A stretch of DNA of 64,000 bases from contig NZ_JAQFWQ010000008.1 in the NCBI RefSeq assembly GCF_027706725.1, positions 1 through 64,000 on the forward strand. Direction: 5' to 3'. Source of the DNA: Nocardiopsis endophytica. Lineage in GTDB: Bacteria; Actinomycetota; Actinomycetes; Streptosporangiales; Streptosporangiaceae. The notes below the pieces were generated by a model. That model was not told the origin of the DNA. It saw only the letters and a list, made by a program, of their open reading frames with translations, and ran no database searches. Position 1 is the stretch's first letter. The number at the start of each line of letters is the position of its first letter. The translations under genes and the position numbers were made by a program. Below, piece by piece: positions 57,371 through 64,000 of this stretch.

Positions 57371-58135
57371 TCAGGGTCGGCGAATGTCCTGTTGATACAT
57401 CAGCTCGTACAAGTGCCCGCCCTTGATCAAGACCTCCGCCTGGACAGGGCGCCCCGCGCCGTAGACCACGCGCAGGGTCCGCAGGACCGGCGCATCGTCG
57501 GGGAGTTCGAGGAGCTTGAGCTCCTCACTGGTGGGCAGCCGGGTCGAAACACGGTCGACCCACTCATCGGGCGGATAGCCGAGATCGGCGAGCAGCTTGG
57601 GGGCTCCGCCGCGGATGCGCTTGTTCTCGGTGAGCGCGGTGCCATGGGCCAGCTCTGCAGGGAAGAAGACATCGGCCAGCTCGACAGGCTCACCGTCGAG
57701 GAGCAGCAGCTGGCGGCGGCGGACCGCCCCGCCGTCCTCGCCCAGTTCGAAGAACTCGGCGATGCGCTGGGGAGGCCTCACCTCCTCCACACTCAACAGG
57801 TCGACGGCGCCCTGCTGCGAACGCCGCTCGGCCTCGGTCATCCAGCGGTAAGGATCCTGTCCGTCGGCCGGGGGCATGTAGGCCGCCGGCTGGATCGCCA
57901 ACGACGCCTCCCCGCGCACGAAGACACCGACACCGGCCCGCCCGACAAGGAAGCCCTCCTCCTTGAGGACGCCCAATGTGCGCTGGACCGTCTGGCTGGT
58001 GACCTGGTAGCGCTCCATGAGCTGCGCCGTGGTGGGCAGGCGCTGCCCCGGCGGCATGTCCCCGGACATGATCAGGGCACGGATCTCCGCCGCGATCTGC
58101 TGGTGGCGGGGGCGCGGGTCGCGTTTGCGGGCCAT
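57371..58135 (-). CDS. GntR/UTRA regulator
   Basis: 254 residues, ATG start. A GntR winged helix (HQQIAAEIRALIMSGDMPPG; LPTTAQLMERYQVTSQTVQR; GFLVGRAGVGVFV) is followed by a UTRA ligand-binding domain. Similar GntR proteins control transfer and replication of actinobacterial conjugative elements. The gene lies 1 nt from the next UTRA gene, so they are probably co-transcribed. Confidence 0.85.
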   Translation of the reverse strand: MARKRDPRPRHQQIAAEIRALIMSGDMPPGQRLPTTAQLMERYQVTSQTVQRTLGVLKEEGFLVGRAGVGVFVRGEASLAIQPAAYMPPADGQDPYRWMTEAERRSQQGAVDLLSVEEVRPPQRIAEFFELGEDGGAVRRRQLLLLDGEPVELADVFFPAELAHGTALTENKRIRGGAPKLLADLGYPPDEWVDRVSTRLPTSEELKLLELPDDAPVLRTLRVVYGAGRPVQAEVLIKGGHLYELMYQQDIRRP

Positions 58136-58136
58136 G

Positions 58137-58673
58137 TCATCCCATCCTGATGCGGTAGCGAAGGTGGCGCCCCTCCGGGTTCATCGTCATCGTCGACACC
58201 TCGAAGGGCGTTCCGTCCTCGGCGAGCACCACCCGGAACAGGGCGAGGACCACGGCCTCGTCGGGCAGGCCGAGCTGCCGCGCCTCCTCAGCGGTGGCGG
58301 GACGGACGCTCACGTCCTCCAGGACGTCGTGCGCGGCGAACCCGAGATCGGCCAGGGCCCTGACGGCTCCGCCTTTGATCTTTCCCGGCTCAACCAGAGT
58401 GGTTCCGCGGGCGATGGACGAGGGGTAGTAGGAGTCGGTGAGCTCTGCCGGGCGGTCGTCCAGCAGCATGAGCCTTCTGCGAACGACTGCCTTCTCCGTG
58501 TCTGAGAGCCCGAGGGCTTTGGCGACCGGAGTCGGGGGCTCGACCTCGGCGACCTCCAGGAGCCGCTGCGCCCCCCGGTTGCCGGCCATCTTCGTCCAGG
58601 TGTCGGGATCGGCCTGGCCAGGAGGCGTCAGGTAGTCCTGAGAGCTGTCGAGGCCTTCGGTTCCTGAGCCCAT
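58137..58673 (-). CDS. UTRA domain protein lacking HTH
   Basis: 178 residues from the ATG at 58673, with GGAGG upstream. RRRLMLLDDRPAELTDSYYP; TLVEPGKIKGGAVRALADLG; PDEAVVLALFRVVLAEDGTP are UTRA hallmarks, parallel to the neighbour, but no N-terminal HTH is present. It may form heterodimers with the GntR protein and modulate it. Confidence 0.8.
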   Translation of the reverse strand: MGSGTEGLDSSQDYLTPPGQADPDTWTKMAGNRGAQRLLEVAEVEPPTPVAKALGLSDTEKAVVRRRLMLLDDRPAELTDSYYPSSIARGTTLVEPGKIKGGAVRALADLGFAAHDVLEDVSVRPATAEEARQLGLPDEAVVLALFRVVLAEDGTPFEVSTMTMNPEGRHLRYRIRMG

Positions 58674-58875
58674 GGCTTCCGCCTCCATAGTGGCTTAGCG
58701 GATAAGGAGTCAGTCCCACCCTAGTCGTTCGGACTTGGCCCGTGAGGACGCCCCGTTTCCGCATGAGCAGTGACCGAGAGACTCAGGGGTCTCACTGTCG
58801 GTCGACAATGGCCGCTTGCGAAATCAAAGGGCTCGAGCGCTCGGCTTCGCCACCGCGATCTGAGGAAGGGCCCCC

Positions 58876-59672
58876 ATGGGAGTGGATCGATGCGGCTGGT
58901 CGGACCTGCCCACGCGGGCGCGCCGGGCTGTTGAAGCCCGTACGGACTCGCCGGTGGCGGTCGAACCGGTCAGCGGCGGGGCCAACTCGGCTATCGCGAC
59001 CGTCGTGCACGGTCCCGACGGCCCGGTGTTCGTCAAAGGGCTCCCAGCGGACCACCGGCAGGCCTGGACTCAGGACCGCGAGGCCGCGATCGCTCCACAC
59101 CTGGTCGGGGTGGCGCCGCAGATGCTGTGGCGCGTGCAGGTTGACGGGTGGGACCTGATCGGCTGGGAGCACATCGACGGCCGCCGGGCCGACTTCTCCC
59201 CCGGCTCGGCCGACCTGCCCCTGGCGGCCGAAGTGTTAGGGCTGCTGGCCGAGAGGTCCTGCCCCGATGCCCCCCTCAAGTCGGTGGCCCGGCGGCGAGA
59301 GCACGTCGACGATCCCAGCGAGTTGGACGTGCTCGACGGGACGGCGCTGGCCCACACCGACCTGAACCCCGGCAACTTCCTGGTCACCGACAACGGGAGG
59401 GCGGTGCTGGTGGACTGGGCCTGGCCCACCCGCGCGGCCGCCTGGATCGATGCGGCCTGCTGGGCGGTGTGGCTCATCGCCTCCGGTCACACCCCGGCCT
59501 CGGCCGAACGGTGGGCCGCGACGATCCCGGCCTGGAAGTGCGCCGATGAGCAGGCCCTCGGGTGTTCGCGACGGTGCAGGCCCGGTTGTGGGCGGACATC
59601 GCGACTGAGGCCGCCTCGTGGACCGGACAGGTGGCTTCGGCGGCCGCGCGCTGGCAAGAGCACCTCCTCTGA
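58876..59672 (+). pseudogene. APH-type phosphotransferase with a 1-nt frameshift
   Basis: The ATG at 58876 starts a kinase-like frame (GGANSAIATVVHGPDGPVFV; LAHTDLNPGNFLVTDNGRAV; LVDWAWPTRAAAW). The His-x-Asp-x3-Asn catalytic loop is intact (HTDLNPGN). Near 59560-59566 the frame slips: the downstream text VFATVQARLWADIATEAASW to QEHLL, with a stop at 59670, belongs in the next frame and completes the family's C-terminus. A single missing base in CTCGGGTG explains it. Without correction the protein continues aberrantly to 59967. Either a real recent inactivation or a sequencing error. Confidence 0.8.
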
Positions 59673-59680
59673 TCAGGAGG

Positions 59681-59717
59681 CCGGGCCCCTCCGCCGGACA
59701 GGGGCGGAGGGGCCCGG
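59681..59717 (+). terminator. Strong terminator after phosphotransferase
   Basis: 15-bp perfect arms: CCGGGCCCCTCCGCC (59681-59695) and GGCGGAGGGGCCCGG (59703-59717). It sits 9 bp after the corrected stop, which supports that stop as the true gene end. Confidence 0.85.
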
Positions 59718-59884
59718 TGGGCGCCGCCGTGCTCGCGTTCGGCGCGCCCGGGGATGGCGCCGGGCCCCCTCTTGCCCGGCGCGCTGGTGGTTCGGTGGCG
59801 GTGGCCTGCCCGCAGGCGCTCCTCGGCACGGGGGTGGGGGCGAAGGAGTTCAGCGCCCGCGGGTGCACTTCCGCAGGGGGTGTT

Positions 59885-60151
59885 TCAGTGGTCGCCGGGG
59901 CGGGCGGCGTTCTTCCACGGGGTGGGAAGGACCCCGCCGGAGCGCAGGTGCTCATCCAGAGCGGTGAAGGCGGCATCGGCGATCTGCAGGGCCTCGTCGC
60001 ACTCATCGCCTTGCCCGGTCCCGTCTTCGCGCCCGTTCAGCGCTTCGGACAGGGCGTCGTAGAGGTCGTCGGCGTGCTCGGTGACCGGATCGGGCTCGGC
60101 TGCCCGCGCACGCGGGAAGTAGAGGATTCTGGCTGAGGATTCGAATGCCAT
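59885..60151 (-). CDS. Unknown small acidic protein
   Basis: 88 residues from the ATG at 60151, with GAGAGAAGG upstream. MAFESSARILYFPRARAAEP, then an acidic helix (ADDLYDALSEALNGREDG). No family recognised. Same strand as the 60.2-60.9 kb genes. Confidence 0.62.
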   Translation of the reverse strand: MAFESSARILYFPRARAAEPDPVTEHADDLYDALSEALNGREDGTGQGDECDEALQIADAAFTALDEHLRSGGVLPTPWKNAARPGDH

Positions 60152-60214
60152 GACGGGCCTTCTCTCTGCTGTGCCGCCCACCCGACGCAGTGCGTTCCTA
60201 GCGGGCGGCCTTGT

Positions 60215-60604
60215 TCACATCACGCGGACCTTCCTCCACCAGCCGCTCTGCAGGCCCAGGCTCTCCAGCTCATCACGCAAGGCGGCCGCCAGCACGGGAC
60301 GGAGCGGATCGTCTACGCCCATGCCATGTTCGACGCGGAAGTCCTGTTCGTCTTCGACGTCGAAGTGCACGGTGAAGCGGTGCTCGGTGCCGGCGGGCCG
60401 GTGCAGCTCGGCCGCGCTCAGGTGTGCACGAGCGATGGGCAGCGCCGCGGCCAGCCGAGTCAGGTAGGCGGCGGCATGCGGGCCGATCAACGCGATCTCC
60501 ACACCGGCCCCGAGGAGCAGCCTGGCACCTGAAGGCCCGGTGTCGACGTGGATCATCGCCGGATGCGGATCACTGATCGCCAGGCCGGGGTCGGGAAGAT
60601 TCAT
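60215..60604 (-). CDS. Unknown 129-residue protein
   Basis: ATG at 60604 with AAGGAACAG upstream, overlapping the stop of the small gene before it (ATGA). Soluble alpha/beta (GARLLLGAGVEIALIGPHAA; EHRFTVHFDVEDEQDFRVEH). No family recognised. Confidence 0.62.
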   Translation of the reverse strand: MNLPDPGLAISDPHPAMIHVDTGPSGARLLLGAGVEIALIGPHAAAYLTRLAAALPIARAHLSAAELHRPAGTEHRFTVHFDVEDEQDFRVEHGMGVDDPLRPVLAAALRDELESLGLQSGWWRKVRVM

Positions 60605-60720
60605 CGCCGCTGTTCCTTCTGATTGGTGAGAACGACCGTCATGCCGCCGGACCCAGGCTCGTTTCGCACCGTGTCGAGGCCGACCGCAGCCTGGAGGCGT
60701 CCTTCGGTCAAATGGTCCAC
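60601..60720 (-). CDS. 39-residue peptide gene
   Basis: GTG at 60720 with GGAG 5 nt upstream; stop overlaps the next ATG. The product begins VDHLTEGRLQAAVG and ends TVVLTNQKEQRR. Coupling to the following gene and a good ribosome site support it. Function unknown. Confidence 0.5.
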   Translation of the reverse strand: MDHLTEGRLQAAVGLDTVRNEPGSGGMTVVLTNQKEQRR

Positions 60721-60752
60721 TGCCGCTCCGTTCCCGGGTCCCCGAGCAGGGC

Positions 60753-60917
60753 TCAGACCTCGGCTTCGCGGTAGCGCCGGTGGCCGCCGAGAGTCCGGAC
60801 GCTGGTCAGCTTGCCTGCCTTGGCCCAGCGGGTCACGGTCTTGGGATCCACGCGGAACACGGCCGCCACCTCCGCAGGGGTCAGCAATGGGCTGTCGACT
60901 GTGCGGCGATCGTTCAC
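60753..60917 (-). CDS. BldC-like MerR-type HTH protein
   Basis: 54 residues from the GTG at 60917, with GAAGG 8 nt upstream (an ATG at 60986 would add 23 non-conserved residues). LLTPAEVAAVFRVDPKTVTR, then WAKAGKLTSVRTLGGHRRYR is a nearly canonical BldC/MerR HTH. In conjugative elements such proteins act as excisionases or regulators, so it is a candidate partner for an integrase in or beyond this window. Confidence 0.85.
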   Translation of the reverse strand: MNDRRTVDSPLLTPAEVAAVFRVDPKTVTRWAKAGKLTSVRTLGGHRRYREAEV

Positions 60918-61360
60918 GCTGTGGGCCTTCCATTCGAGTGGTGTGTGCATCTGCCGGGGCGGTCCGAATCGCTTCACCGTCGGCATGCTTGGTCACGTAG
61001 GGGCGGATCCGGGAAGGACGGGGCCGCCGGCTGGTCGCTGCCGCTGCTCTCCTGGGCCGGGTTCCTCGACCGCTTCTGCGCTCACCAGCACCGTCGCGGC
61101 GCTTGTGATGGACGCGGTCAACGGGTGCGCAGATCAGTGCCGTTGCGGGCATTGCTGGTGTCGCCATCGTCATCACCTCGATCGGGCGAACCGGGTGTGG
61201 GCCCGGTCATGTCCAGCTAGCCTCGAGTGTGTCACTGAGATCACACGAAAAGCAACACCCATACTGAGATTTTCAGTGCGAGCGTTGCAATAAGTTGCCC
61301 CTCTTGGTGATCGCGCGGGACACTGAAGGCGCCCAGCCCGCCCTGCGGAGGAGTCGCTCA
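60918..61360. other. Divergent promoter region
   Basis: About 440 bases between the BldC-like gene and the XRE gene. A relatively A+T rich block at 61240-61300 (AAAAGCAACACCCATACTG; TTGCAATAAG) probably holds the promoters. No RNA gene recognised. Confidence 0.4.
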
Positions 61361-62218
61361 GTGTCCGTCGGCAGCCCCATGGTCGCCCGCTTGGGCCTGG
61401 CCAACTTCCTGCGGCAGTCCCGGGGAGGGCGCACCGCAGCGCAGGCCGCGGCGGTCGCCGGCTTCAGCAAGGCGACGCTCTCCCGCGTCGAGCGCGGCGA
61501 GACCTCCATCTCCCCCGGGGACACCCAGCGGCTGCTCCAGTACTACGGCGTCCCCGACGAGGTGGCCGAGACGTTCATCGAACTCGCCTACGCCGCCAAG
61601 AAGCCGGGCTGGTGGCAGCGGTACAAGGCCGCGATGCCGGACTGGTTCAACCTCTTCGTCGGTGTCGAGACCGCAGCCCACCGCATCCGCACCTACGAGG
61701 CGGACCTCATCCCTGGACTGCTGCAGATCCCGGAGTACACCCGCGCCATCGCCGAGCAGGACATCCCGGCACCGGCCACCACCGGGGAGATCGAGGAAGC
61801 GGTCAGCCTCCGACAGCGACGCCAGGAGATCCTGACCCGCGAGGACGCCCCCGCCCAGCTGTCCGCCGTCATCAACGAGGCAGCGTTGCAGCGCCGCGTC
61901 GGCGGCCCCGACGTGCTCCGCGCCCAACTCGAGCACCTGCTGACGGCGCTCGAACAGGACAACATCGACCTCAGGGTGCTGCCCTTCGCAGTCGGAGCGC
62001 ACCCGGCCAGCTACGGCTCATTCGTGCTGCTGGACTACACCGTGGTCGACACCGACTACGCCCTGGCCTACGTCGAGTACTGCGGCGGCGCCCTCTACCT
62101 CGAAGCCGAAGAAGAGATCGCCCTGCACTCGGCCACCTTCGACGGCCAGCAACAGCGCGCCGCCTCCCCGGAAGACACGAAGGAGCTGATCAAGGATGCA
62201 CTCGAACAGATCGGCTGA
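61361..62218 (+). CDS. XRE/DUF5753-type (Scr1-like) regulator
   Basis: 285 residues from the GTG at 61361, with GGAGGAG upstream. The HTH (RTAAQAAAVAGFSKATLSRV; ERGETSISPGDTQRLLQYYG) is followed by the long DUF5753 domain (YEADLIPGLLQIPEYTRAIA; DNIDLRVLPFAVGAHPA). This pair with a DUF397 gene is a very common actinobacterial regulatory/TA-like unit, often controlling morphology or neighbours. Confidence 0.88.
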   Translation: MSVGSPMVARLGLANFLRQSRGGRTAAQAAAVAGFSKATLSRVERGETSISPGDTQRLLQYYGVPDEVAETFIELAYAAKKPGWWQRYKAAMPDWFNLFVGVETAAHRIRTYEADLIPGLLQIPEYTRAIAEQDIPAPATTGEIEEAVSLRQRRQEILTREDAPAQLSAVINEAALQRRVGGPDVLRAQLEHLLTALEQDNIDLRVLPFAVGAHPASYGSFVLLDYTVVDTDYALAYVEYCGGALYLEAEEEIALHSATFDGQQQRAASPEDTKELIKDALEQIG

Positions 62219-62246
62219 CCCGCGAAGAGAAGGTTCGGACGCCCTC

Positions 62247-62450
62247 ATGAAGAACCGGGTCGCGACAGAGCAGCTTCGTTGGTACGTTTCCAGCTACACC
62301 GGAGGCAAGGGGAACTGCGTGCAGGTGGCCGATCTCCCCGCCGGCGGCAGGGCGCTCCGCGACAGCAAGCACCCCGCGGACGCGCAGGTCCCCCTGCCCG
62401 CCGCCGCCTGGGCCGCCTTCATCAATGCCGCGCGGCGAAGAGCACTCTGA
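62247..62450 (+). CDS. DUF397 protein
   Basis: 67 residues from the ATG at 62247 (an ATG at 62196 overlapping the XRE gene is possible). LRWYVSSYTGGKGNCVQVAD, then LRDSKHP and WAAFINAARRR are the DUF397 signature. Partner of the preceding XRE gene. Confidence 0.85.
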   Translation: MKNRVATEQLRWYVSSYTGGKGNCVQVADLPAGGRALRDSKHPADAQVPLPAAAWAAFINAARRRAL

Positions 62451-62568
62451 CCGCCAGTGAGAAGAAGCATCTGCCTCAGGCCGAGCCGACCAACCAGGGC
62501 ATAACTTCAGAGCTGATCCTTCTCCGGGTTTCACGTCGTGCGTCCCCGTCGACTGAGCTAACGGGGTG

Positions 62569-63342
62569 TCAGTGCCAACCTGAGAGGCGCCTGGCTCCCT
62601 TACGCTTCAAGGCTTCCAACACCCGAGCCGTGGGTCCCAGAATATGCCGGTTCTGCTCAATGAGTCGCAGCTGAGCCGAGCGGTAGCGGACCACGAGGTC
62701 GTTTTCCGCCGTCTGTACGGAAGCACCCTCCAAGCCGATCAAGGGGTCAGTGAGAGCCGCAGCGACAAACTCAGGGTTGGGGAAACCGAACCATCGCAGA
62801 GTCCAATAGCCTCCTGCACCCCAAAGCATCTTGCCAGGCTCCCCCTGGTAGGGGAAGGCGTCAGGGATATCGTCGGGCGGGTAGTGCCATCCCCAGGTCG
62901 CCCACGACCGATCCGGCGCTTTCAAAGACATTCGGGTGAACAGCGCCGCAAGAAGGTCCCTGGCACTGCTGCTCATCGGTGGAACGGCCGCCCACTCGCT
63001 GGCTTCGTGAGGGCCCATGGGATGGTCCACAGTAAGCATGGTCTCCGCATGCCCGCTCCCTGGGCAGGGGCGCCCACAGTTCATTCGCTCGACTGCTTCA
63101 TTGTTGTAGCGGACCAGGAATGTTGCCCTCGTCGGGACGTGCCAGAACCGCGTGTGGTCCGCACTGTGGCACAGGGCCCTCAGGCCGGGAATCCGGCATC
63201 CGCTCTCATCCCGACCCGAGATCATCCGCCAGGCGACGTTTCGTGGGGTGTCGGTGACGATATGAAAATCGTTGTAGCGCGGCGAGAAGTGGAAGGTGTA
63301 AACATTAAGCGCGTGCGCCCCCCCAGTCGCGCGGCGGCGCAC
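62569..63342 (-). CDS. Unknown 257-residue protein
   Basis: Start uncertain: a GTG at 63342 or TTG at 63369, neither with a clear ribosome site; the frame is open over the whole stretch. NVYTFHFSPRYNDFHIVTDT; GYWTLRWFGFPNPEFVAAAL; QLRLIEQNRHILGPTARVLE. No family recognised and codon use is slightly less GC-biased. It overlaps the 63305-63739 gene. Confidence 0.5.
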   Translation of the reverse strand: MRRRATGGAHALNVYTFHFSPRYNDFHIVTDTPRNVAWRMISGRDESGCRIPGLRALCHSADHTRFWHVPTRATFLVRYNNEAVERMNCGRPCPGSGHAETMLTVDHPMGPHEASEWAAVPPMSSSARDLLAALFTRMSLKAPDRSWATWGWHYPPDDIPDAFPYQGEPGKMLWGAGGYWTLRWFGFPNPEFVAAALTDPLIGLEGASVQTAENDLVVRYRSAQLRLIEQNRHILGPTARVLEALKRKGARRLSGWH

Positions 63343-63739
63343 CGAGGCGGTCGGAGTTAAACACTGCAATGGCCAAGAGCGCCCTTAGGGCTTGCTGTTC
63401 CTGGATGCAAGTGTCAAGACCGTGATTTTGTTTGTCGCGAGGTACCCCTGCCCGAGCTTCACGCTTTGATTCGCCCGTGTAGCCGGAACGGAACACGCCA
63501 GTGTGGCGCCGCACGGAGTGGGATGCCATGGTGATCTCGATTCCGCGTCCGCCCGGCCAGACGCGCACATCGACCATCCCAGAAGGGCTCGTGACAACGC
63601 ATTCGTCTGAGGCGCAGAGCAGGCGCACCACACCATTCAGCCACCGGAGTCGGACGCCGGGGTCCTCCCCGTAAGGGCCGACGGGCCTCTGCAAGACCGC
63701 CGTCCCGGCCAGGTTAGCCGTCGAAGGTCTCCGCCGCAC
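63305..63739 (-). CDS. Unknown 144-residue protein
   Basis: Overlaps the 62569-63342 gene by about 38 bp, so the two may be coupled. Strand-rich segments (LNGVVRLLCASDECVVTSPS; MVDVRVWPGGRGIEITMASH) precede a helical tail (IQEQQALRALLAIAVFNSDR). No family recognised, and the start is not certain. Confidence 0.45.
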   Translation of the reverse strand: MRRRPSTANLAGTAVLQRPVGPYGEDPGVRLRWLNGVVRLLCASDECVVTSPSGMVDVRVWPGGRGIEITMASHSVRRHTGVFRSGYTGESKREARAGVPRDKQNHGLDTCIQEQQALRALLAIAVFNSDRLGAPPRDWGGARA

Positions 63740-63801
63740 GTGTTTCGTATCCGAGTCCTGGAAAGAGTGCAGTGACCCATGTGGCCGCCATCGTCTTGGA
63801 G

Positions 63802-64000
63802 CTAGTTCAAGGCGATGAACACCGTGTCCGAGGCGATCCCCACGTCAAGGACGAGCCTGCCGCCCGGGGAGGTCCACGTGGCGACCGGGGCGTCACCTCC
63901 CAACGGGCGCCACAACCGGATGGACCCACCTGAATCGTTGATCGTCACCACGACCACGTGGCCGCCCACGTCGGCGACCGCCGGATTTCCCCGCCCTGTG
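63802..64000 (-). CDS. C-terminus of WD40-like protein, cut by right edge
   Basis: The frame ends at the stop 63802-63804. Its text VADVGGHVVVVTINDSG, then IRLWRPLGGDAPVATWTS and GRLVLDVGIASDTVFIALN shows WD40-type blades (IRLW). About 65 residues are visible. In this context it may be the sensor tail of another NTPase or kinase. Confidence 0.65.
   Translation of the reverse strand, partial: TGRGNPAVADVGGHVVVVTINDSGGSIRLWRPLGGDAPVATWTSPGGRLVLDVGIASDTVFIALN

Noticed and set aside
60601-61176. 191-codon minus-strand frame across the BldC-like gene
   Set aside because: Most of it is a shadow of the HTH gene; only the last 39 codons form a plausible coupled gene.

Overview
The window is high-GC DNA with pervasive GTG starts, short ATGA/TGATG gene overlaps and TANNNT-type -10 boxes. 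Gene content (DUF397/XRE pair, BldC-like regulator, GntR/UTRA pair, Tad pilus, NB-ARC proteins) points to an actinomycete. A Nocardiopsis-like or related filamentous genus is a guess from general gene style, not a proven assignment.

Layout. Positions 1-2.3 kb look like ordinary chromosome: the start of a secreted protein and an M20 peptidase. tRNA-Leu(GAG) at 2342-2426 is the entry point of an accessory island. A serine recombinase reads out of the tRNA 3' end, so its last codons are antisense tRNA. From 4 to 20 kb the cargo is a PAPS-reductase-like/XF1762 pair, a sigma-like factor, two paralogous HTH-Sel1 proteins, small membrane proteins, an intact tyrosine recombinase plus a fragment of another copy, a gene broken by a 193-bp insertion, two inverted copies of a promoter/44-residue peptide/terminator module around an AT-richer DnaA-box region, and a two-gene amyloid-motif NLR operon. 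From 20.1 to 29.2 kb is a compact T4SS operon (pilin, VirB6-like, PrgI, VirB4, VirD4/TraG, replication-relaxation, lytic transglycosylase-NlpC/P60) ending at a strong hairpin. No classical relaxase was found.

From 34.0 down to 29.4 kb, on the minus strand, is a CHAT-NB-ARC-TPR protein with a 40-residue CCHC peptide and a multi-pass membrane protein, likely a defence operon. From 34.5 to 39.4 kb are an IS5-like transposase remnant, an N6-methylase-like protein, a sliding-clamp homologue and five small hypothetical genes. A 600-bp lower-GC gap separates these from a 12-gene Flp/Tad pilus locus (49.8 down to 40.0 kb) that ends in an OmpA-BTAD fusion. After a D-cysteine desulfhydrase-like gene that runs into a CAU tRNA (51.1 kb) comes a second mobile-element-like block: XRE regulator, catalytically incomplete resolvase-like operon, an HhH glycosylase/B12-radical SAM/dTMP kinase/Nudix operon, GntR regulators, a frameshifted phosphotransferase, a BldC-like excisionase/regulator and an XRE-DUF397 pair. 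The right edge cuts a WD40-like gene.

Together this reads as one or more integrated conjugative elements loaded with conflict systems. The most notable are the amyloid-motif NLR pair (15.0-17.6 kb), the CHAT operon, and the duplicated tiny-peptide module (13.6-14.6 kb), which I do not recognise from any described system.
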